Shown here: positions 7,744 to 15,408 of the stretch, piece after piece
Numbering within the stretch: position 1 is the stretch's first letter
Layout of the letters: the number at the start of each line of letters is the position of its first letter
Source: Planctomycetota bacterium
Lineage (GTDB): Bacteria; Planctomycetota; J058; JAJDCP01
Direction: 5' to 3'
Length of the DNA stretch: 33,754 bases
NCBI GenBank assembly: GCA_029260765.1
Contig: JAJDCP010000139.1
Span: 1-33,754, forward strand
The notes under the pieces: model-generated
What the model was told of the DNA's origin: nothing
Database searches by the model: none
Seen by the model: the letters and a program-made list of their open reading frames with translations, nothing else
Program-made: the position numbers and the translations under genes

Positions 7744-9126
7744 ATGCTTAAACGCATCCTGCTCATCCTCTTTGCGATCGGTGCGCCCGCTGGAGCCTGG
7801 TATTGGTTTTTCGGGCGCGACAACACCGTCGAGCTGAAGCTCGCCACAGGCGGTGTCTCGGGCACCTACCATCGCCTGGGGCAGGCGATCAAGGAGTGCG
7901 TCGAAAGCGAGTTCCCCGACATCCACATAGAGCTGCAGACCAGCCGGGGTGCCATCGAGAACCTCAGGTTGTTACGGAACGGCCAGGTCGATCTGGCTTT
8001 CGTGCAGAACGACACGCCCGGCGAGCCTGAGGTGACGAGCCTGCTCCCCGCGCACAAAGAGGTGCTGCACCTGATCGTCAACAGCGACTCCATCCATGCG
8101 GTCAACGAGCTTGCCGGACGGCGCGTGGCCGTGGGACCTGAAGAGAGCGGCACCGAGCGCTTGGTGCGCCGGCTACTGCAACACTACAACCTCGCCTACA
8201 GCGACTTCCTGCCCGTCTTTGTCTCCACCAGCCAGGCCCAGCTGCTCTTCGAAGCCGGCCAGCTCGACGCCGTCTTCGCGGTCTCGGGCCTGAACTCCGC
8301 TGGCTGCCAGCGCCTGCTCGACGTGCCCGGCAGCGAGTTGCTCGGCCTCGAGGAGCTCGGTTCACCAGGGGGCCCGGTCGAAGGCTTCAGCCTGGTCTAT
8401 CCCTACGTGCAACCCTACGTGGTGCCGCGCCTGGTCTATGGGGAGAAACCCCATACAGCGATCTCGACCATCGCGGTGCGCGCAGTGTTGGTCGCCCATC
8501 GCGACCTCGACACCACGCTGGCCTACAACATCACAAGCACCCTGTTTCGGCACCGTGCTGCCTTGGTGGCCAGCGACCTGAATGCGATGCAGATCAGCGA
8601 GCAATTCGACGCGACCCACTTGCAGTTCCCTCTGCACGACGGTGCCAAGGCATACTATGAGCGCAATGAGCCGGGATTTCTGGTGCGCTACGCCGAATTG
8701 ATGGGTTTCATCCTCTCGGTCATGGTGACGATCTTTGCTTGCGCCACCGCCGTCCACGAATCGGTCAAGCGCAAGAAGAAGAACCGCATCGACCTGTACT
8801 ACATGCGCATCAACGAGATCCTCAACCTGCTCTCCAAGCAGGATCTCAGCAATCAAGAGCTGTGTAGCTTCCAGATCGAGCTGCGTGAGATGCGCAGCCG
8901 CGCCTTCGATGAGCTGGTGCGCGAGAAGCTACTCGCCGACGAGTCGTTTGCCATCTTCCAGACGGTGCTGGGCCAGTGCCTGACCGAGCTCGACCTGCAG
9001 CTCCAGAGAGTTCCTGCGGAAGAGCTGGTCAGCCTGCGGAAAAAAGAGCTGCCCGAAGCGCGTCTGCGGGTGACGCGGCGTTTCGCCTCGTCAGCGACGA
9101 TCAAGGCGATGGATGACCAGATTTGA
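7744..9126 (+). CDS. Membrane-anchored TAXI-family TRAP solute-receptor-like protein
   Basis: 460 residues. Residues 5-23 are an N-terminal anchor or signal. Residues 30-310 form a TAXI-type periplasmic binding domain: LATGGVSGTYHRLGQAI, NLRLLRNGQVDLAFVQND, ELAGRRVAVGPEESGTE, and the closing FPLHDGAKAYYERNEPGF. Unusually, a transmembrane helix follows (about 316-337), then a KRKKK positive patch and some 115 helical, charged residues likely in the cytoplasm. Typical TAXI receptors are soluble and end after the binding domain. No TRAP permease gene lies nearby. It may therefore sense a ligand rather than feed a transporter. Start ATG has AGGAGGT upstream. The 3' end overlaps the convergent WD40 gene by 26 nt. 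Confidence 0.85.
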   Translation: MLKRILLILFAIGAPAGAWYWFFGRDNTVELKLATGGVSGTYHRLGQAIKECVESEFPDIHIELQTSRGAIENLRLLRNGQVDLAFVQNDTPGEPEVTSLLPAHKEVLHLIVNSDSIHAVNELAGRRVAVGPEESGTERLVRRLLQHYNLAYSDFLPVFVSTSQAQLLFEAGQLDAVFAVSGLNSAGCQRLLDVPGSELLGLEELGSPGGPVEGFSLVYPYVQPYVVPRLVYGEKPHTAISTIAVRAVLVAHRDLDTTLAYNITSTLFRHRAALVASDLNAMQISEQFDATHLQFPLHDGAKAYYERNEPGFLVRYAELMGFILSVMVTIFACATAVHESVKRKKKNRIDLYYMRINEILNLLSKQDLSNQELCSFQIELREMRSRAFDELVREKLLADESFAIFQTVLGQCLTELDLQLQRVPAEELVSLRKKELPEARLRVTRRFASSATIKAMDDQI

Positions 9127-11251
9127 GCGGCCACAACAATATGGTCGTATCCTCACTGCCGCTGGCAAGCTGACTGCCGTCGGGGCTGATACGTAGCACG
9201 CGCACGGCGCCACAGTGGCCGCGCAGATCACAGCTCTTCTCGCCGTTCATGCTGTTGAGCATCCAGATGCTGCCGTCGTCCCGCCCGACCGCCAGCTGGG
9301 ACCCGCCCGGCGTGAGCGCCAGACTGCGTGCGTGCGCATCCGGGCGCGCGTAGAGCTCGACCCCATCGATCAGATCGAAGCCATGCAACCCGCCCTCAGC
9401 GTCGATGAACGCGCACAACTGGCGGGTCTCGGACAGCGCCAGCGCCCGGAAACCGCTTCCCTTCACGGACACCGTCGTGGTGCTGACCGGCTCGAGATCA
9501 AGCAGCTTCAGCCCCCCTTCTTCCAACGCCATGAGCACCCTGCCTCCTTCAAAGGAAAGGCAGAAGTCGACGACGCCAGGAATCCCCAGCAGCTCGCGCT
9601 CTCCCTCGGGGGCCCAGACGCTCAGGTTTCCCTGCTGGGAGAGGGCGATCAGCCGCCCCCCATGAGCGAACTCGAGGCGACGAGCAGCTTCACGGTAGGC
9701 AGGGTGGACGCTCCAGCCCGCCTGCGCTGGCTGCCAGATGCGCAACGCGCCGCCGGCCACCAGCAGGCTCCCTCCGTCTGGACTGAAAGCTCCGAACGGA
9801 GACAGCACAGTGTCCCAGGGCAGACTCATGACCTGCTGGCCGTTCTGCAGGTCCCAGACGCGCACACTGTGATCTTCTCCACAGCTGGCCAACCAACGTC
9901 CGTTGGGCTCAAAGCTCAGCGAGCACACGGCAGCCGCGTGACCGGGAAGCAGCTGGGATTCTTTTGCATGCGCGACATCCCAGATGCGGGGAGCCGTTCC
10001 GCGAAGGCCCGTGTCCCCGCTGGTCACTAGAAACTTGCCGTCGGGCGAGAAGCTCATCGAACGCGGATCTTTCAGCGCGCCCTCGAACAACGGGCCACAC
10101 GCACCGCTCTGCACATCCCAGAGCCTCAGGCTGTTCGGCAGGAACCCGCTGCGCTCGTCGTAGGCTCCCCAATGAAAAACGGCCAGATGCGTTCCCGCAG
10201 GGTTGAAGCACAGGCAGCCGAAATGTTCGAGGATGCGGTCGTTGGGAGACTTCATGGTACCAAGCTTGCGGCCGCTCTCGACATCCCACAGGCTCGGCGG
10301 ATGCTGTGCGTGGCCGAGGGCCAGAGTGCGCCCATCCGAAGAGATCGCCAGGTTCTCAAAGCCATATTCGGCTTCGATACTGTGTTCGACCTCGCTCTTT
10401 GTCAGGTCCCAGATCAAGCAGCGACCCCGGCCGACCAGCGTCACCAGGCGCTCGCCCAGCAAGGAGAAGACACAGCGGTGGGCAATTCCCTGACAGTCGA
10501 GCTCGGCCAGCACACGGCCCGAGCGTGCCCCCCAGATCTTCGCCACTCCGCCGCTGCCGACACTCGCCAAGGACGTCCCGTCGGGCGAGACGGCGACATC
10601 GAGCACTCCCTCGGGACCTGTGTGCGCAGAGCGCTTCTTCAGCTGTTTACCGGTGGCCGGATCCCAGATCCGTATGATCCCATCGAGCCCTCCCGAGACG
10701 AGCATGCCTCCGTCGGGCGCAAAGCTGATCGCCTGTACGAGAGAGCTGGTTCCCCGCATGGTCGTGACCGCGTCGTGCCCGACGAGTTGGTGCAGCAGCT
10801 CGCCGCTCGTCACCTGCCAAAGCCAGATCTCCCCCGCGGCGTTGGCCGTGGCCAGTTGTGTGCCGCCCGGCGAAAACGCAACCGCAGAGACACCCTGCAG
10901 ATTGCGGAATGCCAGGGTACCCAAACGCCGGTTGGCCCCTCCGGGCAGGCTCGGTGCGCAGACTTTCCAGCTTCCGCCGGCACGCACACGCACGCCCAGG
11001 CTGGCGGCGACCATCACATCGACGAAGCCTCCAGCAGCGCGACGCGCCGCGCCGCAAATAGCACGGGTCACCTGCGAGGCGGTAGCGCGCGGTACGCTGC
11101 CAGAAAAATCGTAACGCAGCCAGGAGCCATCCTGCTCGGCGGGGACCGGCCCGCCCGCGTGCCGATAGGACTCGAGGCCGCGTAGACACATCGCGCGGTT
11201 CGCAAAAAACAGACGGCCCTGGACCACCAGGGTCTCTGACTCGGGAATCAA
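9101..11251 (-). CDS. WD40 beta-propeller protein (about 14 repeats)
   Basis: 716 residues. Roughly the first 110 are a unique N-terminal region; the rest reads as about 14 WD40 units, with cores such as VAFSPGGTQLATANAAGEIWLWQ-like, ISFAPDGGMLVSGG, LSFEPNGRWLASCGED and LRISPDGSQLASGSED. Fourteen units would give two seven-bladed propellers, a protein-interaction scaffold. I see no signal peptide, kinase or protease domain. The proposed start is TTG at 11249-11251 with GAGGAG 7 nt upstream. It lies 106 nt after the class IV aminotransferase and may be the last gene of that operon. WD40 proteins of this size are common in planctomycetes, cyanobacteria and myxobacteria; function unknown. Confidence 0.85.
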   Translation of the reverse strand: MIPESETLVVQGRLFFANRAMCLRGLESYRHAGGPVPAEQDGSWLRYDFSGSVPRATASQVTRAICGAARRAAGGFVDVMVAASLGVRVRAGGSWKVCAPSLPGGANRRLGTLAFRNLQGVSAVAFSPGGTQLATANAAGEIWLWQVTSGELLHQLVGHDAVTTMRGTSSLVQAISFAPDGGMLVSGGLDGIIRIWDPATGKQLKKRSAHTGPEGVLDVAVSPDGTSLASVGSGGVAKIWGARSGRVLAELDCQGIAHRCVFSLLGERLVTLVGRGRCLIWDLTKSEVEHSIEAEYGFENLAISSDGRTLALGHAQHPPSLWDVESGRKLGTMKSPNDRILEHFGCLCFNPAGTHLAVFHWGAYDERSGFLPNSLRLWDVQSGACGPLFEGALKDPRSMSFSPDGKFLVTSGDTGLRGTAPRIWDVAHAKESQLLPGHAAAVCSLSFEPNGRWLASCGEDHSVRVWDLQNGQQVMSLPWDTVLSPFGAFSPDGGSLLVAGGALRIWQPAQAGWSVHPAYREAARRLEFAHGGRLIALSQQGNLSVWAPEGERELLGIPGVVDFCLSFEGGRVLMALEEGGLKLLDLEPVSTTTVSVKGSGFRALALSETRQLCAFIDAEGGLHGFDLIDGVELYARPDAHARSLALTPGGSQLAVGRDDGSIWMLNSMNGEKSCDLRGHCGAVRVLRISPDGSQLASGSEDTTILLWPLKSGHPSP

Positions 11252-11357
11252 CCCACACTCCTCTACTGGCTGCGACGGCTCTGAAAAAAAACCGTTGATC
11301 GCTTCGGCCCAGACTGACTGGAACGATCAAGCCGAACCTGCACAACCGACCAATTCC

Positions 11358-12173
11358 TCAGGGTAGTTCTGAGTGGAAACCTTCGCAAGGCGTGGGCCCA
11401 TCGAGCGGCGTCGCCTCTCGCTGCCAACGCTGTCGGTACCATTCTTGCAGCTGGGATGCGAAGGGGCCGGGCCCCACATTTCTCCATCGACAGGGAACGA
11501 TCCCCCGGACGGCGTTGCTGGCGAAGATCTCATCCGCTGTCTCAAGATCCGCGACATGCAACGCCGCCACTGCGACGCGTGGATGTTCCAGCAGGAGCTC
11601 ACGCGTAGTGCCAGCAAGGATTCCCAGAGAGGTCGGAGGGGTCTGAGCCCTGGCTCCGCGGACCACAAACAGGTTGCTGCGGCAACCTTCGGCCAGGGCT
11701 CCGTCTGCAGTCAGCAAGATGGCCTCATCCGCGCCTGCCTGGCGCGCCTTGCGGGCCAACAACCAGTGGTCGAGCCAGGCGAAAGACTTGAGGCCAGCGC
11801 TGGGCCGCTGCGGCCAGTGCCCGCCGGGCACCAGGTGCAAGCTCCAGACCGGGGAGCCGCTCAGTTCCTGCTGCTCGAAGCTCAGCCAGAAATGCGTCTG
11901 CCCCTCCTCCCCCGCGGCGAGGTTCGCACGCAAGATCCCCTCGAGCCCACGATGGTCGAGCCCGCGCAAGCCCTCGCGCAGCACAGAACGCTCCGGAGGC
12001 TGCAAGCCGAGACGTGCAGCACCGTCCCGCAGCCGCTGGTAGTGCTGCTCCAAACGCAATCCTCGGCCACCCGCGACCCGGAGGCTGGTGAAGATCCCCC
12101 GAGCATGGCGCAGCCCCGGAGACTGGCAACCGGGCACACTGTCGCCTGCTACCCAGAGCGCCCGATGACTCAC
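11358..12173 (-). CDS. PLP-dependent class IV aminotransferase (PabC/IlvE/Dat-like)
   Basis: 271 residues, usual for fold-type IV. Visible are the N-terminal HARGIFTSLRVAGG (phosphate/substrate region), GLKSFAWLDHWLLARK with the likely Schiff-base lysine, ADEAILLTADGALAEGCRSNLFVV, LGILAGTTRELLLE and DEIFASNAVRGIVP. It is either aminodeoxychorismate lyase (PabC, folate synthesis) or an amino-acid transaminase; the length and divergence favour a PabC-like role but do not prove it. The start is GTG at 12171-12173, overlapping the aat stop as GTGA. The frame stays open upstream to 12491, but that part is antisense-like shadow over aat. Confidence 0.88.
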   Translation of the reverse strand: MSHRALWVAGDSVPGCQSPGLRHARGIFTSLRVAGGRGLRLEQHYQRLRDGAARLGLQPPERSVLREGLRGLDHRGLEGILRANLAAGEEGQTHFWLSFEQQELSGSPVWSLHLVPGGHWPQRPSAGLKSFAWLDHWLLARKARQAGADEAILLTADGALAEGCRSNLFVVRGARAQTPPTSLGILAGTTRELLLEHPRVAVAALHVADLETADEIFASNAVRGIVPCRWRNVGPGPFASQLQEWYRQRWQREATPLDGPTPCEGFHSELP

Positions 12174-12760
12174 GCCAGACACGCGACGAAGCGACAAGGT
12201 TGCCGCAACGCCCTGGCCAAACGGCGCTCGTAGAGATGCGCGGAGATATGCCGTGGCTTGAACTGCTTGAGGTGCGGATTGACGAACTGGATGTCGCAGA
12301 ACTGGTAGCCGCGTCGTCGCAAGTGAGCGATCAACTCGACCAGGCAGACTTTGGAAGCATTGCTGACTCGGGAAAACATCGACTCTCCCATAAAAGCTGC
12401 CCCCAGGCTGACTCCGTAGATCCCTCCGACCAGGCTCCCCTCTCGCCAGGCTTCGAGGCTGTGAGCAAAGCCCTGGGATTGCAGGCGGCAATAGGCCTGG
12501 ACGAGGCGCGCAGAGATCCAGCTACCTTCAGGGCGCACCGCGCACGCTTCCATCACCTCGCGGAAGGCAGCATCGATGCGGAGCTCAAACGGCCGTTGGC
12601 GAACCAGCCGCGCCAGGCGCCGCGGCACGTGGAATCTCTCGAGCTCGAAGATGGCCCGCGGATCGGGGCGGAACCACTCGAGCCGGCCGTCAACCTCCAT
12701 CGGAAAGATCCCTGAACGATACGCCCGCAAGAGATCCCGGGTCTCGAGGCTGAGCTTCAC
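12170..12760 (-). CDS. aat: Leucyl/phenylalanyl-tRNA-protein transferase
   Basis: 196 residues. Aat attaches Leu or Phe to N-terminal Arg/Lys of proteins, marking them for ClpS-ClpAP (N-degron pathway). Signature motifs are present in order: YRSGIFPM, EWFRPDPRAIF, EGSWIS, GFAHSLEAW, GGIYGVSLGAAFMGESMFS, SNASK and CDIQFVNPHLKQF. The start is GTG at 12758-12760, overlapping the previous stop by 4 nt, and its own stop overlaps the next gene by 4 nt. The N-terminus is somewhat shorter than that of E. coli Aat. Confidence 0.95.
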   Translation of the reverse strand: MKLSLETRDLLRAYRSGIFPMEVDGRLEWFRPDPRAIFELERFHVPRRLARLVRQRPFELRIDAAFREVMEACAVRPEGSWISARLVQAYCRLQSQGFAHSLEAWREGSLVGGIYGVSLGAAFMGESMFSRVSNASKVCLVELIAHLRRRGYQFCDIQFVNPHLKQFKPRHISAHLYERRLARALRQPCRFVACLA

Positions 12761-13884
12761 GGCTGCCTGGCCAGCGCTGCCTCGACCAGAGCCGAGAGCT
12801 CGGGGTAGAGCGGTCGACGGTCGAGACGCCGGCCCCCGATGATCGTCGTCGGCGTGACTTGAACGCCGAGCCTGCGCGCGTGGGCCTGACGAGACTGCAA
12901 GCGCTCGACGCTCTCGGGGCTGTTCATGTACGCATCGAAGGCCTCCAGCTGCAATCCCGCCTCACGGGCGTAGCCCCGCAGGTTTTCCAGCGTATACTCC
13001 GGCTCATCCTCGGCGAACAGCAGGTCATGGTACTGCCAGAAACGTCCCTGTTGGTAGGCCGCTTCCGCGGCGCGGGCCGCGTCTGCGGCGCGGGGGTGCT
13101 GAGGAAGCACGAAGTGGTGGAACTCGATCCGGACCTGGTCAGGGAAGTCATCGAGCAGCCGTGTGTACCAACCCGCGTACTCGGCGCAGAAGCCACACTC
13201 GAAATCCGAATAGATCTGCACTGTCAAGGGGGCGTCGGGCGGCCCGAGAAAGGGAACCCCATCCGGATCGAGGCCCGGCTCGGGCTCGACCTCGGTGCCT
13301 GACTGCAAACCCACCCGCAAGCTCTCTTCCCGCAGTGAGGCGAGCTGCAGTCCCACGAGCACGCTGCATGCAAACACACTGGCGAACAACAGGCTATCTC
13401 CGCTCAGCCCGATCCTGGCCAGTGAGAGCTTCTGCTCTCCGCGCCAGAGCCCGGCTCCCAGCGCGCCCACAGACACACACAGGTACAACGCCAGACAACC
13501 CGGGCAGAGGGCATTGAGCTGCAGAACACTGACAGCCATAAGGAGCGCGCAGTAGAGAATCGCCAAGCCGTAACAGGACAAGATCCACAGACGGCCCGCC
13601 AGAGTGTCCTCACCCGAACGCCAGAACGAGCGCAGCACGACCGCCGCGACCGCTAGAAAAAATGCGGCACCGAGCAGCGCGATGGGGACACCCGCCAGCT
13701 CAGACCAGCCGGAGAGTACGATCTTGCTGCAATCAAATCCTCGCCCCGGCGCGCAGTAGCCGCCCTCGAAGGAACCCGCGACGCGCACATGCAGGTGGAT
13801 GTCCAGGAGATCTACGGCGCTGGGACAGCCAACCAACGCCGAGAGCAGAACCAGGAGACGACCGAGCTTTTGCGAGCGACGCAT
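12757..13884 (-). CDS. VKOR-DsbA fusion (disulfide-bond formation)
   Basis: 375 residues. The N-terminal half is a multi-helix VKOR domain: Cys44 and Cys52 (loop pair), the SGWSELAGVPIALLG segment and the quinone-side CPGC at 127-130. The C-terminal half is a periplasmic DsbA/thioredoxin domain with IYSDFECGFC (Cys230, Cys233) and the cis-Pro region VTPTTIIGGRRL. In this family DsbA oxidises exported proteins, and VKOR re-oxidises it using quinone, so one chain holds a full oxidative folding pathway, replacing DsbB. Start ATG at 13882-13884 with GAGGAA upstream. First gene of the run with aat and the aminotransferase. It gives the window an oxidative partner to the Sec-thioredoxin at 143-703. 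Confidence 0.93.
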   Translation of the reverse strand: MRRSQKLGRLLVLLSALVGCPSAVDLLDIHLHVRVAGSFEGGYCAPGRGFDCSKIVLSGWSELAGVPIALLGAAFFLAVAAVVLRSFWRSGEDTLAGRLWILSCYGLAILYCALLMAVSVLQLNALCPGCLALYLCVSVGALGAGLWRGEQKLSLARIGLSGDSLLFASVFACSVLVGLQLASLREESLRVGLQSGTEVEPEPGLDPDGVPFLGPPDAPLTVQIYSDFECGFCAEYAGWYTRLLDDFPDQVRIEFHHFVLPQHPRAADAARAAEAAYQQGRFWQYHDLLFAEDEPEYTLENLRGYAREAGLQLEAFDAYMNSPESVERLQSRQAHARRLGVQVTPTTIIGGRRLDRRPLYPELSALVEAALARQP

Positions 13885-13983
13885 AGATTCCTCGGGGAGC
13901 CGAACACCCCAGAGCGGGCTAGTGCCAGTATTCCATCAGTCCCGCCCCCACGCAAACCGGCCTCCAATCGAACCTGCACCGCG

Positions 13984-14012
13984 TTGCGTTAAATAAATTT
14001 CATGTTTCTACT
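13984..14012 (+). promoter_or_regulatory. Putative promoter of the prepilin-like genes
   Basis: TTGCGT (13984-13989), 17 nt, TCTACT (14007-14012), in a strikingly AT-rich patch (TTAAATAAATTT) for this GC-rich window. The region lies between divergent genes (VKOR-DsbA on minus, prepilins on plus). The match is moderate. Confidence 0.35.
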
Positions 14013-14037
14013 TGCGAGCGGGTGGTGCTCGCGCAAG
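14011..14037 (+). other. Leader stem-loop upstream of prepilin-like gene
   Basis: CTTGCGAGC and GCTCGCGCAAG form a 9-bp stem with a 2-nt bulge and a GGGTGGT loop. No T-run follows. It sits at the expected transcript start, about 40 nt before the GTG start, and may stabilise the 5' end. Confidence 0.35.
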
Positions 14038-14079
14038 ACTATCTAATGGAGATGCTCGACATAGAACGAAGGAGCGCCC

Positions 14080-14541
14080 GTGGCGGGTAGACAGCAGCAA
14101 GCAACCTTTCGAAAGGGATTCACGCTTGTCGAAGTGATCGTCAGCATGGCGATCCTGATGGTTTTGGTGCTCGCTTTAGGAACAGCGATCCTCGAAACGA
14201 TCCGCTTGGAGATGCTGTCGCGCGAAACCGCAGCCGCACAACAGGGGCTGGCAGCGAAGATTGCCGAGTACTATGGTTCAGACCGAGCGACGCTGGTCGC
14301 CCTGTCTGTCAACGGGGAGGAATTCGATCTCACCGGCACGAACAACGAGAACCTGCGACCTCTCGAGGGCTCGGTGCAGATTGGCTCGCTGACTGCACGC
14401 GAAGTGGATCCAGTGACCCTCACGCCCCTTGGAGGCGCGGGCTCGTCCGACTACTTCGAGCTCACGGCCCGCGCCGACTGGCAGGGGATGAACGGCGAGA
14501 ATCACACAGAACTGGTGGCCTATGTGCTTGCGGAAGAATAG
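14080..14541 (+). CDS. Prepilin-like protein (type IV pilin / type II secretion pseudopilin N-terminus)
   Basis: 153 residues. RKGFTLVEVIVSMAIL near the N-terminus is the class III prepilin signal: cleavage by prepilin peptidase after Gly, with Glu at +5 and the hydrophobic alpha1 helix. The rest is a short soluble head (EYYGSDRATLVALSVNGEEFDLTGT, ending ARADWQGMNGENHTELVAYVLAEE), resembling minor pseudopilins of the GspI/PilV sort. It starts at GTG 14080 with GAAGGAG upstream. It overlaps the next prepilin-like gene by 20 nt. No assembly ATPase, secretin or platform gene is in the window. Confidence 0.85.
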   Translation: MAGRQQQATFRKGFTLVEVIVSMAILMVLVLALGTAILETIRLEMLSRETAAAQQGLAAKIAEYYGSDRATLVALSVNGEEFDLTGTNNENLRPLEGSVQIGSLTAREVDPVTLTPLGGAGSSDYFELTARADWQGMNGENHTELVAYVLAEE

Positions 14542-15013
14542 TAGACGGGGTTACACACTCGTTGAGATCATGGTCGCAGTAGCCATCGGGGTACCGATCC
14601 TGCTGGCGATCTATCTGATCCTCTCCGAATCGCTCTTCGTCACCTCCGACCTGGGAGACAGCTACCAGCGCCGCAGCCAAGGGTATCTGGCCCTCGAACA
14701 GATCGCCTCTCGCTTGGAGCTCTCTTCAACCCAGAGTCCTGGCTTCAGCACCTTGGACGGCGTCACTTTCAGCCTCCCCGCGACTGTGGGGGGCGACGCC
14801 ACCTGGGATCCGCCCATCTCCTATTTCGTGCAGGGTTCCCAGCTGATCCGCGCGCAAAGCGGCGACACACTCATCGTGATGAGCGGGTTGGCCCCCAACG
14901 GGCTACAGGTCACGCCCAATGGACCCATCATGGTGATGTCCTTGAACTGCGGCACGCTGAAGTACGCCGAGACCGATGTCACCGTCTCGCGCACCGTGGT
15001 GATGCCCGAGTGA
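14522..15013 (+). CDS. Prepilin-like protein, GspJ/PilW-type
   Basis: 163 residues. RRGYTLVEIMVAVAIGVPILLAIYLIL is a prepilin N-terminus with Gly-Tyr cleavage site, Glu+5 and a membrane helix. The head (QRRSQGYLALEQIASRLELSS... TFSLPATVGGDATWDPPISYFVQGSQLIRA) follows the layout of GspJ/PilW minor pilins. The ATG lies inside the end of the preceding gene, so they form a translationally coupled pair. The TGA stop at 15011-15013 was checked as a possible Sec codon and rejected: the downstream frame has non-coding composition. Confidence 0.83.
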   Translation: MCLRKNSRRGYTLVEIMVAVAIGVPILLAIYLILSESLFVTSDLGDSYQRRSQGYLALEQIASRLELSSTQSPGFSTLDGVTFSLPATVGGDATWDPPISYFVQGSQLIRAQSGDTLIVMSGLAPNGLQVTPNGPIMVMSLNCGTLKYAETDVTVSRTVVMPE

Positions 15014-15051
15014 CCTAGACGTCCCCGGGAAGCAGACGGGCGCTGCCCTTC

Positions 15052-15408
15052 TCACGATACCCTCCTCAGAGAATTCTCGGGCAACTGCAGCTCGATGCTG
15101 CGGCGCTGCGCATCGAGCTGGCCGGCGTCGGCCACCTGCACTGCAACGACCCAGAGATGCGAGCCGGTCAATAACAGCTCGACTTCGACGGAAACATTGG
15201 CTTTGAGCTGTCCCTGCCGGGCGAAACAGAGATCTTCGAGGTCATCCAGCTGGGCGCAGGTGGCACGAAAGCCCGGGAAGTTGCGAGGAATTCCCGGGTA
15301 AAGCCTGGAAAAACAGACGCCTATGCCCCAAAGATGTCTGTGGAGATCTTTGCCGCGGCCCCATCTCTCGCCAGCCGCGGCCCCCGATTGCGTTGAAGGA
15401 GCCAGCAT
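15052..15408 (-). other. Possible minus-strand coding fragment between prepilin and propeller genes
   Basis: On the minus strand a stop-free frame of up to 118 codons ends at 15052. Its last 50 or so residues (containing SVEVELLLTGSHLWVVAVQV and RRSIELQLPENSLRRVS) have protein-like composition and, by hand count over 55 codons, a coding-like bias (GC about 67%, 40% and 76% at codon positions 1, 2 and 3). However, the only ATG (15408) lacks a ribosome-binding site and antisense-overlaps the next gene's start. It may be a small gene with an unrecognised start or a decayed pilin remnant. The plus strand here is interrupted by TAA in the mirrored frame. Confidence 0.25.

Noticed and set aside
12174..12491. 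N-terminal extension of the class IV aminotransferase
   Set aside because: It overlaps aat entirely in another frame and lacks family sequence; the GTG at 12171-12173 starts the domain.
13919..13926. CTAGTGCC, identical to the outer 8 bp of the MITE-like element
   Set aside because: The match stops after 8 bp and there is no partner GGCACTAG nearby, so a chance match is more likely than a second element.
15011..15301. TGA of the second prepilin gene as another selenocysteine codon, with an open frame continuing to 15301
   Set aside because: The downstream translation is rich in Ser, Arg and Cys with no protein-like pattern, the upstream protein is complete, and no thiol/selenol motif surrounds the codon.
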